Assembly: GCA_900551655.1 (NCBI GenBank)
Contig: URWM01000120.1
Span: 1 to 5,563, forward strand
DNA from: an uncultured Collinsella sp.
GTDB lineage: Bacteria; Actinomycetota; Coriobacteriia; Coriobacteriales; Coriobacteriaceae
DNA: 5,563 nucleotides
Direction: 5' to 3'
The position numbers were made by a program, and so were the translations under genes. The notes beneath the pieces are model-generated. The model made no database searches. It worked only from the letters and a program-made list of their open reading frames with translations, and was not told the origin of the DNA. Positions 1 to 4,697 of the stretch are shown piece by piece. Position 1 is the first letter of the stretch. Every line of letters starts with the position of its first letter.

Positions 1-22
1 CGGAGATGTGTATAAGAGACAG
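1..22. other. Untrimmed Nextera adapter (i7 / read-2 side)
   Basis: Bases 4-22 read AGATGTGTATAAGAGACAG, the 19-bp Tn5 mosaic end used in Nextera libraries. The preceding CGG matches the last three bases of the i7-side oligo. This is library sequence, not genome. A reading frame opened on it gives the spurious N-terminus MCIRDS, so the first gene has no real start here. Genomic sequence begins at base 23. Confidence 0.97.
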
Positions 23-23
23 C

Positions 24-677
24 TACTACGTAGCGGCCGACAACGAGGCGCAGGGGCGCATTATCGCCGAGCTCGCCATCGCCCGCGGCGCACGCCATAT
101 CACCGTTGTGGGCAGAGCGGCATTCATGCAGCTCACCCTGCGCGTACTTGGCATTCACAAGGCTCTCGCCCTGCATCCCGATATCAAAATTGAAGTCATT
201 GACGCCGGAGAGTGGAATACCGCAGCCGACGGCTACAGTATTGGTGCTCAGATTGCCGGGCGCCCTGCCGACGAACGCCCCGATTTTGTCGTCGGCCTGA
301 CCGACGTGCTGGCCTCGGGCGTTATCTCGGCATTGGTCGACAAAGGCGTCTCCGTCCCCGAGCAGGTTCGCGTGGCCGGATGCGACGGCAACCCGCTCGC
401 TTGGAGCGGATCGGTCCCGCTCACTACGGTAGCGCCCCCGGGCTACGAGATTGGCCGCAAGGGTGTCCAACTGCTCATGGAGCAAATCGAGAACAAGGTC
501 CCGACAAAGACCAAGCATATCCACGTCGGCTCTGCAGCGCGCACCGTCACCGCAGCCACCACCGCGGAGGACATCAACCGCCAAGAACTCGTGCGGCCGT
601 TCCTACTGGAGCGCGCCAGCACCCAGGCAAGCACCCAGACCGACGCTACGGCCATCAACCTCGGCGCGTATCTATAG
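24..677 (+). CDS. LacI-family transcriptional regulator, C-terminal part (5'-truncated)
   Basis: This is the ligand-binding portion of a LacI/GalR-type regulator, 217 codons remaining. In this family an N-terminal helix-turn-helix binds an operator and a periplasmic-binding-protein-like domain binds a sugar or related effector. Visible family signatures are the segment LTDVLASGVISAL (residues 92-104), followed by a spaced VPEQVRVAGCDGNPLA (111-126, usually VP.DI.V.GFDD), and then PLTTVAPPGYEIGRKGVQLL (132-151), the common 'PLTTV..P..E.G..A...L' strand and helix. Residues 152-217 are a somewhat long, polar tail. The DNA-binding domain and the real start are missing because the contig ends in adapter sequence; the first six apparent residues are adapter-encoded. 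The GCDG in place of GFDD is slightly unusual. The effector and target genes cannot be told. The gene ends 28 bp before a strong terminator. A ribose-binding-like periplasmic protein is the alternative, but the PLTTV segment favours LacI. Confidence 0.85.
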   Translation, partial: YYVAADNEAQGRIIAELAIARGARHITVVGRAAFMQLTLRVLGIHKALALHPDIKIEVIDAGEWNTAADGYSIGAQIAGRPADERPDFVVGLTDVLASGVISALVDKGVSVPEQVRVAGCDGNPLAWSGSVPLTTVAPPGYEIGRKGVQLLMEQIENKVPTKTKHIHVGSAARTVTAATTAEDINRQELVRPFLLERASTQASTQTDATAINLGAYL

Positions 678-705
678 CACGCCCGCAAGTATGCTAAGTC
701 GCCGT

Positions 706-749
706 TTAAGCAAAAGGGGCCCGACCATTGCCGGGCCCCTTTTGCTTAA
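706..749. terminator. Bidirectional intrinsic terminator
   Basis: A perfect 18-bp inverted repeat (706-723 and 732-749) with an 8-nt loop. The arms contain AAAAGGGGCCCG and CGGGCCCCTTTT, so a GC-rich stem is bordered by A's on one side and T's on the other in either reading direction. It lies between the convergent LacI gene (stop at 677) and the HAD gene (stop at 791) and should end transcripts from both. Confidence 0.92.
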
Positions 750-790
750 GCACAAACGTGGGTAATCGCTCGCTTCAACGCCGCAATTGT

Positions 791-1441
791 CTAGCGTACG
801 GCCTTGACCGCCGCCGCCAGATCGAACAACGTGTCGAGCACGACCTCGCAGCCATCCACCACGTCCTGCGGCAGCGGCACGATATCGGGCACGGCAAAGA
901 CATGGCAGCCGGCCGTGATACCCGAGACGCAGCCGTTGCGCGAATCCTCGACCACGGCACATTCCTCGGGAGCAAAGCCCGCGCGCTCGCAGGCGAGCAG
1001 ATACATCTCGGGATCGGGCTTGCCGTGCACGACGTCCTCGCCGCAAGTCACCGTCTCAAACTTGTCAAAAAGACCGACCATCTTAAGGTTGCGTTCGGCC
1101 GTGACATGGCGCGATGACGTCGCTAGGCCCACGTGATAGCCCGCAGCCAGCAGCTCGTCTATGCACTCGGCGGCGCCGGCCTTAAGCTCCAGTTCGGTCT
1201 TGACCATCTCGTCGCGAATCTCCTTGTGGCGGACATAGACTGCCTCAGTGGTTTCGTGGCTGCCGTAATGCTTGTCGAGGATGTCCATAACATCGGGTAG
1301 CGTGCGACCGATAAACTGATGGATCAGCGCATCATCAATCGCGACCCCCAACTCGGCAGCGCCCGCCTTCCATGCCTTAATGCCCAAACGCTCGGTATCG
1401 ACCAGCGTTCCATCCATGTCAAAAATAACAGCCTTGATCAT
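791..1441 (-). CDS. HAD-superfamily hydrolase, beta-phosphoglucomutase/phosphatase-like
   Basis: A complete 216-residue cytosolic HAD protein of subfamily I, the size usual for beta-phosphoglucomutase and phosphoglycolate-phosphatase-like enzymes. Motif I is FDMDGTLVD, with nucleophile Asp8 and acid/base Asp10. A four-helix cap follows (about residues 15-85). Motif II is GLATSS (105-110), motif III is Lys141 in HGKPDPE, and motif IV is VVEDSRNG with Glu165-Asp166 binding magnesium. All catalytic residues are present, so the protein should be active as a phosphatase or sugar phosphomutase on a small phosphorylated metabolite; the substrate cannot be read from sequence. The ATG at 1441 is supported by GAGGGGGA (minus strand 1454-1447) about five bases upstream. 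It is divergent from larE and convergent with the LacI gene. Nothing suggests that it acts with larE. Confidence 0.93.
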   Translation of the reverse strand: MIKAVIFDMDGTLVDTERLGIKAWKAGAAELGVAIDDALIHQFIGRTLPDVMDILDKHYGSHETTEAVYVRHKEIRDEMVKTELELKAGAAECIDELLAAGYHVGLATSSRHVTAERNLKMVGLFDKFETVTCGEDVVHGKPDPEMYLLACERAGFAPEECAVVEDSRNGCVSGITAGCHVFAVPDIVPLPQDVVDGCEVVLDTLFDLAAAVKAVR

Positions 1442-1608
1442 ATCGGTCCCCCTCGCCGGATTGCATTACTGCCACTCTACCGCACTTACAAACTTGTATA
1501 TAACGTATATAGCATATTGCACTTTCGTTACATAGATAGAAGACTTATGGCAAGTAACGCATTAGGATTATAGTTTTCGACCGAGTACTCAATGGTAAGG
1601 AACGTTTC
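1442..1608. promoter_or_regulatory. Divergent promoter region between the HAD gene and larE, with a TATATA dyad
   Basis: This 167-bp intergenic region is clearly AT-rich between about 1490 and 1580, unlike the flanking genes. It must hold the start signals of both divergent genes. The best -10 candidates by eye are TATAAT on the minus strand (1572-1567) and TATAGT on the plus strand (1569-1574), which overlap; neither has a convincing -35 at standard spacing. A dyad, TATATA-ACG-TATATA (1497-1511), could be an operator or simply AT-rich promoter DNA. The larE Shine-Dalgarno is AAGGAA at 1597-1602, six bases before its ATG. No riboswitch-like fold is evident. Confidence 0.4.
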
Positions 1609-2487
1609 ATGATTTTAGACACCACGGCACCCGCAGAGGAGCTTCAAGACAAGCTATCGGCGCTCGAACAGCTGCTTTTGGCATACGGGCGCGTGGCTAT
1701 CGGGTTTTCCGGTGGCGTCGACAGCAGCTTTTTGGCCGCCGTATGCGCCCGCATCATGCCTACCAATACCCTCCTTGTCCATCTCACCACGCCGCTCATC
1801 GGCACGCCCGAACAGGCCTCGTTTGAGCGGTCCGTTGATGGACAAGCCAATGAAGGGGCGCATTTTAAGCTCCCCGTGCTCAATCTTTCGGTCGATCAGC
1901 TGCAGCTCCCCCAAGTAGCCTGCAACGATGCCAATCGCTGCTACCACTGCAAGCACGCTGGCTTTACCGCCATCGTCAACCACGCCAAGTCGCTCGGCTT
2001 TCCCACCGTCATCGATGGCAGCAATGGAAGCGATCGCGGTGACTACCGCCCCGGCATGCGTGCGGCAGAAGAGCTCGGCGTACGCTCGCCCCTTATGGAG
2101 GTCGGCTTTACCAAGGACGAAGAGCGCGAGCTGCTGCGCGCATGGGGCTATCCCGTTTGGAACCTTCCGGCGGGAGCCTGTCTTGCCACGCGCGTTCCCA
2201 CAGGCGAGGAGCTTACGCGCGACAAGGTCGACCTGATTCGCGCCTGCGAGGATTACCTGCACGATCTTGACCTGGCGCAGGTTCGCGCACGCCTGGTCGG
2301 CGGCTGCATGCATATCGAGGCCGCGCCCGCAGATGTCGCCAAGATCGCCGCCCTCGGCGGTACCGCCGTCGACAGCAAGGGCAAGGCCCCACTGCCCGCC
2401 GCCATCGAGTCCGCGCTGCGCGAGCTGGGCTGCGGTCACATCTCCCCCGAGGTCACCCCCTACATCCACGGCAACATGAACCTTTAG
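1609..2487 (+). CDS. larE: LarE-type ATP-dependent sulfur transferase (nickel-pincer nucleotide synthesis)
   Basis: A complete 292-residue PP-loop protein. LarE adenylates the carboxylates of pyridinium-3,5-biscarboxylic acid mononucleotide and inserts sulfur, giving the bisthiocarboxylic form that LarC loads with nickel to make the lactate racemase cofactor. The PP-loop SGGVDSS is at residues 34-40. Other family segments are DGSN (136-139), DYRPG (145-149) and PAGACLATRVPTGEELT (187-203). Cys191 in the last segment aligns with the sacrificial Cys176 of Lactiplantibacillus plantarum LarE. Cys111 and Cys114 in RCYHCK match the extra cysteine pair of LarE proteins that carry a [4Fe-4S] cluster, and the L. 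plantarum protein lacks that pair. Catalytic sulfur transfer through a cluster is therefore the likelier mode (inference). AAGGAA six bases upstream supports the ATG. No larA, larB or larC is in the window, so partners must be elsewhere or the substrate may differ. A hairpin begins at the base after the stop codon. Confidence 0.9.
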   Translation: MILDTTAPAEELQDKLSALEQLLLAYGRVAIGFSGGVDSSFLAAVCARIMPTNTLLVHLTTPLIGTPEQASFERSVDGQANEGAHFKLPVLNLSVDQLQLPQVACNDANRCYHCKHAGFTAIVNHAKSLGFPTVIDGSNGSDRGDYRPGMRAAEELGVRSPLMEVGFTKDEERELLRAWGYPVWNLPAGACLATRVPTGEELTRDKVDLIRACEDYLHDLDLAQVRARLVGGCMHIEAAPADVAKIAALGGTAVDSKGKAPLPAAIESALRELGCGHISPEVTPYIHGNMNL

Positions 2488-2514
2488 GTTACGCCGTTTT
2501 ACAAACGGCGTAAC
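2488..2514 (+). terminator. Hairpin immediately after the larE stop codon (possible terminator)
   Basis: A perfect 12-bp inverted repeat, GTTACGCCGTTT / AAACGGCGTAAC, with a 3-nt loop, starting one base after the TAG stop. No T-run follows (TGCTCGG), so it is not a textbook intrinsic terminator. It may act as a weak terminator, protect the 3' end of the larE mRNA, or be a palindromic repeat. Confidence 0.5.
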
Positions 2515-2527
2515 TGCTCGGCGCTGC

Positions 2528-2627
2528 GCGGGCTCCGGGCACGGCAATCTGACGCTCAACTTCACGGGCGCGACCAAAAGGTCAGCGCCCGCTTGTTTCA
2601 CGTCACCTTGCCGCACCCGGAGCCCGC
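2528..2627. repeat. Nested ~100-nt imperfect palindrome
   Basis: The outer arms GCGGGCTCCGGG (2528-2539) and CCCGGAGCCCGC (2616-2627) pair perfectly over 12 bp. After a 2x2 mismatch, CGGCAA (2542-2547) pairs with TTGCCG (2608-2613). After another 2x2 loop, TGACG (2550-2554) pairs with CGTCA (2601-2605). The apex is CGGGCGC-GACC (2565-2575) pairing with GGTC-A-GCGCCCG (2580-2591), with one bulged A, around an AAAA loop. This could be a structured RNA, a transcription-stopping fold, or a REP/MITE-like palindromic element. The sequence alone does not decide. No open frame spans it in either direction other than the antisense shadow of larE. Confidence 0.7.
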
Positions 2628-2668
2628 TCGCTCGCATATGCTCAACCTGGACTGCGTTAACTGACCTA

Positions 2669-2712
2669 CCAAAAAGGGACAGGCTTATTTTGGCAGGTTT
2701 TATCTGGGGAAA
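2669..2712 (+). repeat. 44-bp direct repeat, copy A
   Basis: This copy matches bases 3153-3196 at 41 of 44 positions, in the same orientation and 484 bp apart. The core is AAGGGACAGG followed by TTATTTTGGCAG and TTTTATCTGGGGAAA. Within the copy, CCAAAA (2669-2674) can pair with TTTTGG (2688-2693), giving a small hairpin. Very similar 'GGGACAGG' intergenic repeats are, from memory, common in several bacterial genomes and sometimes linked to RAYT (Y1) transposases; no such transposase is in this window. Confidence 0.85.
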
Positions 2713-2725
2713 TATCGCAAGACAA

Positions 2726-2772
2726 TCGCCCCTCTAGCATCCATCCAACTTCGAGAGACACTAGAGGGGCGA
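2726..2772. repeat. 12-bp-stem hairpin with 23-nt loop
   Basis: TCGCCCCTCTAG (2726-2737) and CTAGAGGGGCGA (2761-2772) are perfect inverted repeats around a 23-nt loop. No clean T-run follows on either strand. It lies 11 bp downstream of the winged-helix remnant read on the minus strand, so it could be the old terminator of that lost gene, or an independent palindromic repeat. Confidence 0.65.
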
Positions 2773-2783
2773 CCCGGCTGCAT

Positions 2784-2915
2784 CTACTTCTTCCGATATC
2801 GGCGATTGCGGCTCGTCGATGAACCCATTACTTCGATGAGTCCTTTATCTGCCATTTTTGGCAGATGGTAACGGACGGACGAGATTTGGCATTCCGTCTC
2901 TCTAAAACAATAGAT
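2784..2915 (-). pseudogene. Remnant of a winged-helix protein C-terminus
   Basis: An open frame of 43 codons ends at TAG (2786-2784) and is closed upstream by an in-frame TAA (2918-2916). The peptide contains SSVRYHLPKMADKGLIEVMG and then SSTSRNRRYRKK. A helix with 'RYHL.KM.DKGLIE' followed by a basic 'S.SRNRRYR' tail looks like the recognition helix and wing of winged-helix domains. Such domains close AlbA_2/AAA_4-type putative regulators (COG2865) and some Fic proteins. There is no start codon, no Shine-Dalgarno and no upstream domain; the 5' side runs straight into the TTAGAGAGA cluster. I read it as the 3' tail of a gene mostly deleted. The family assignment is by eye and tentative, and chance resemblance is possible. 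Confidence 0.45.
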
Positions 2916-3010
2916 TTATCTCTCTAAAGTTTCGTATATCTCTCTAACTTTAGAGAGATAAGCACCTTGTTTTAGAGAGACATTTAGAGAGACGAGCGCA
3001 ATCTCTCTAA
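2896..3010. repeat. Seven-copy TCTCTCTAA/TTAGAGAGA cluster folding as a nested hairpin
   Basis: The 9-mer TCTCTCTAA occurs at 2897, 2919, 2939 and 3002, and its complement TTAGAGAGA at 2950, 2972 and 2984. Longer symmetry joins them. GTCTCTCTAAAACAA (2896-2910) pairs with 2967-2981 over 15 bp. TTATCTCTCTAAAG (2916-2929) pairs with 2948-2961 over 14 bp. The two stems are separated by matching 5-nt internal loops. An alternative 11-bp-arm palindrome lies at 2937-2960. Bases 2971-2994 are a 12-bp tandem repeat with one mismatch. It may be an operator array, a recombination or hairpin element, or slippage-expanded DNA. It is not a CRISPR: spacing is irregular and orientations are mixed. Confidence 0.85.
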
Positions 3011-3054
3011 CCATGGGTCCTGCCCTCAAAACGCATACGCCCCAACCGCACCCT

Positions 3055-3123
3055 AAGTTGCGGTGGAATAGTTCCTGTTTTGCAGCCTATCGGGCATAAA
3101 CAGGAACTATTCCACCGCAACTT
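3055..3123. repeat. Perfect 26-bp inverted repeat with 17-nt loop
   Basis: Bases 3055-3080 (beginning AAGTTGCGGTGG, ending TTCCTGTTT) are the exact reverse complement of 3098-3123. The 69-bp element has no T-run on either side and codes for nothing evident. A perfect 26-bp stem with no substitution implies recent origin or selection on both arms. A small non-autonomous palindromic element is the simplest reading; a convergent-transcript barrier is an alternative. Confidence 0.85.
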
Positions 3124-3152
3124 CGTTTGACGTGCATTGACCCGCAGGCGTG

Positions 3153-3196
3153 CCAATAAGGGACAGGTTTATTTTGGCAGTTTTTATCTGGGGAAA
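3153..3196 (+). repeat. 44-bp direct repeat, copy B
   Basis: This is the second copy of the repeat at 2669-2712, differing at three positions (3157, 3168, 3181). Its left edge extends into TGCCAA (3151-3156), which pairs with TTGGCA (3174-3179), giving a hairpin around the GGGACAGG core. The copy ends three bases before the terminator stem of the PTS/transketolase operon. Confidence 0.85.
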
Positions 3197-3199
3197 CGC

Positions 3200-3240
3200 G
3201 AACAGGGCCGCGACACCTATATGGCGTCGTGGCCCTGTTC
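3200..3240 (-). terminator. Probable terminator of the transketolase-EIIA operon
   Basis: A 15-bp stem, GAACAGGGCC-CGAC type arms at 3200-3214 and 3226-3240, has one non-Watson-Crick position, and an inner CC/GG pair closes a TATAT loop. It sits 38 bp downstream of the EIIA stop codon. In the minus-strand direction the stem is followed only by GCGTTTCCCC, a weak T-tract, so efficiency is uncertain. Direct repeat copy B adjoins it. Confidence 0.65.
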
Positions 3241-3278
3241 CTTGGAGAAGGATCGATTAATGGAACGGAGAGCTCGTT

Positions 3279-3731
3279 CTAGCCCTCGAGTCCGGCGTTG
3301 ATGAGCTCGGCAATCTCGACAGGATCGGTGCTTTCGCGCACCTTGTCACGGAAACCGGCATCCATCAGCATCACGGCAGCCTTGGAGAGCAGACGCAGGT
3401 GCGTGGTTCCAGCTTCGCCGGCGGGCACGTACAGCGCGAGCGCAACATCGACGGGCACTCCATCGAAGCTCGGCCACTCAACAGGCTCGGACAGTTTGAG
3501 CACGGCCACACCCGGCGTATGAATCGCATCGCTCTTGGCATGCGGAACGGCAAACCCGGCGACGAGGCCAGTCTCGGCCTCGTTTTCGCGAGCAATGAAC
3601 GCGGCTTCAACAGCGGACGCGTCATCGGCAAAGCCAAGCTCAACAGCCTGCTCGGACAAATAATGCAGAGCGTCCTCGCGCGAGGCGGCGGTATACCCGA
3701 TCGTCACCTGGTTGGCAGATACAAATCCCAT
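3279..3731 (-). CDS. PTS EIIA component, fructose/mannitol type (EIIA-2)
   Basis: A complete 150-residue single-domain EIIA, the usual length for this family. EIIA takes phosphate from HPr onto a histidine and passes it to an EIIB that phosphorylates sugar arriving through EIIC at the membrane. The phosphorylation site is His64 in GFAVPHAKSDAI (59-70), matching the family's 'IPH.k..' motif. Further family features are the WPSFDGVPVDVALALYVPA strand region (86-104) and HLRLLSKAAVML (111-122). The ATG at 3731 has GGAGGG (3743-3738) placed directly against the stop codon of the transketolase C-subunit gene, so it is surely cotranslated or cotranscribed. The matching EIIB and EIIC are not in the window and may lie upstream of the transketolase genes beyond the right edge. 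The sugar is unknown. A PtsN-like regulatory role is less likely given the metabolic operon. Confidence 0.92.
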   Translation of the reverse strand: MGFVSANQVTIGYTAASREDALHYLSEQAVELGFADDASAVEAAFIARENEAETGLVAGFAVPHAKSDAIHTPGVAVLKLSEPVEWPSFDGVPVDVALALYVPAGEAGTTHLRLLSKAAVMLMDAGFRDKVRESTDPVEIAELINAGLEG

Positions 3732-3743
3732 GTAGAGCCCTCC

Positions 3744-4682
3744 TTACAACACGGACCTGACCGCGGCTTCGATGCCGTCGGCGTCCAAACCGTACTTATG
3801 CAGCAAATCAACCGCAGGGCCGGACTCACCGTACACATCGCGCACGCCGACGCGACGCATCGGCACCGGATGCTGTTCCGAAAGCACTGAGGCAACGGCC
3901 TCGCCAAGACCGCCGATAATCGAATGTTCCTCGGCGGTGACCACGCGACCGGTCTTCTTTGCGCTGGCGACCACCAGGCGCTCGTCGAGCGGTTTAATGG
4001 TATGCATATTGATGACCTCGGCGTCGATGCCATCGGCAGCGAGCGCCTCGGCAGTCTCAAGCGCCTCGGCGACCATGAGGCCGCATGCGACGATAGTCAC
4101 ATCGGACCCCTCGCGCACGACCACGCCGCGACCAATCTTGAACTCATAGTCCTCGTGGTCGTTGATGACCGGTGTTGCCAGACGGCCGAAGCGCATATAG
4201 ACTGGCCCCTCAAACTCATAGGCAGCGCGCACGCAAGCGCGAGCCTCGATGTCATCGGCGGGAACGATTACCGTCATACCCGGGATCGTGCGCATGAGCG
4301 CGATGTCCTCGCAGCACTGATGCGTGGCGCCGTCTTCACCGACCGAGATACCCGCATGTGTGGCGCCGATTTTGACGTTGAGGTGCGGATATCCGATGGA
4401 ATTACGCACTTGCTCGTACGCGCGGCCGGCGGCAAACATTGCAAAGGTGCTCGCAAAAGCAACGCGGCCCGTGGTCGCGATGCCGGCGGCAAGACCCATC
4501 AGGTTGCTCTCGGCGATGCCGGCATCGTAAAAGCGCTCAGGATGAGCAGCCTTAAACTTACCCGTCTGCGTAGCGGCTGCCAGGTCGGCATCGAGCACTA
4601 CAAAGTCATCGTGCTCATTGCCCAGCTCGACGAGCGCCTCGCCGTAGCTTACGCGCGTGGCGACTTTTTTGACCTCTGCCAT
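3744..4682 (-). CDS. Transketolase, C-terminal subunit
   Basis: A complete 312-residue protein corresponding to the pyrimidine-binding and C-terminal domains of transketolase, which is encoded here as two genes. With the N-terminal subunit it should transfer two-carbon ketol units between sugar phosphates in the cytosolic non-oxidative pentose phosphate pathway. Visible are Asp31-Ala-Asp33, GIAESN with Glu58 (the glutamate that activates the thiamine N1'), FASTFAMF (76-83), and GATHAGISVGEDGATHQ (106-122). The C-terminal domain begins near residue 190. Glutamate and histidine in TAEEHSIIGGLGE (249-261) are typical. Its ATG overlaps the TAA of the upstream gene by one base (TAATG), and two AGGAG motifs (4697-4688 on the minus strand) precede it, implying translational coupling and equal subunit dosage. 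A 1-deoxyxylulose-5-phosphate synthase fragment is excluded by the paired N-subunit and the length. Confidence 0.95.
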   Translation of the reverse strand: MAEVKKVATRVSYGEALVELGNEHDDFVVLDADLAAATQTGKFKAAHPERFYDAGIAESNLMGLAAGIATTGRVAFASTFAMFAAGRAYEQVRNSIGYPHLNVKIGATHAGISVGEDGATHQCCEDIALMRTIPGMTVIVPADDIEARACVRAAYEFEGPVYMRFGRLATPVINDHEDYEFKIGRGVVVREGSDVTIVACGLMVAEALETAEALAADGIDAEVINMHTIKPLDERLVVASAKKTGRVVTAEEHSIIGGLGEAVASVLSEQHPVPMRRVGVRDVYGESGPAVDLLHKYGLDADGIEAAVRSVL

Positions 4683-4697
4683 TAGAGCTCCTCTCCT
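4680..4697 (-). promoter_or_regulatory. Translational-coupling junction of the two transketolase genes
   Basis: On the minus strand this reads AGGAGAGGAGCTCTAATG: two adjacent AGGAG Shine-Dalgarno motifs, then the TAATG overlap in which the stop of the N-subunit and the start of the C-subunit share base 4682. The nearer AGGAG is five bases from the ATG. The arrangement favours restart of terminating ribosomes. Confidence 0.85.

Larger units (their letters stand above)
2488..3278. other. 791-bp intergenic repeat island
   Basis: No intact gene is found between the convergent larE (+) and PTS EIIA (-) stops. The stretch instead holds at least five inverted repeats, one pair of 44-bp direct repeats and one decayed coding remnant, each listed separately. 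Bases 2628-2668, 3011-3054 and 3124-3152 hold nothing I can recognise. The density of symmetric elements is far above that of the rest of the window. It resembles an intergenic site where small mobile palindromes accumulate. No transposase or integrase reading frame is present here. Confidence 0.75.

Noticed and set aside
24..677. Stand-alone sugar-binding protein rather than a regulator fragment
   Set aside because: The absence of a DNA-binding domain is explained by the contig end, and the PLTTV...G..A..L segment fits LacI regulators; no transporter genes are adjacent.
1654..2637. Long minus-strand open frame of 327 codons opposite larE
   Set aside because: It is antisense to a clearly functional PP-loop gene. 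Its translation has no recognisable domain, and GC-rich codon use creates such mirror frames.
2847..2866. ATCTGCCA-TTTT-TGGCAGAT hairpin as a terminator
   Set aside because: It lies inside the winged-helix remnant, has only 8-bp arms and no T-run after the stem; probably incidental.
2896..3010. CRISPR-like array
   Set aside because: The repeats are only 9 bp, in mixed orientation and irregularly spaced, with no spacer-length regularity and no cas gene.
2669..3196. Complete insertion sequence bounded by the 44-bp repeats
   Set aside because: No transposase frame lies inside, and the boundary repeats are direct, not inverted; at most it is a non-autonomous or composite repeat segment.
3924..4685. 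253-codon plus-strand frame opposite the transketolase C-subunit
   Set aside because: It is a shadow of a well-supported gene with conserved motifs on the other strand; it has no Shine-Dalgarno and no family resemblance.
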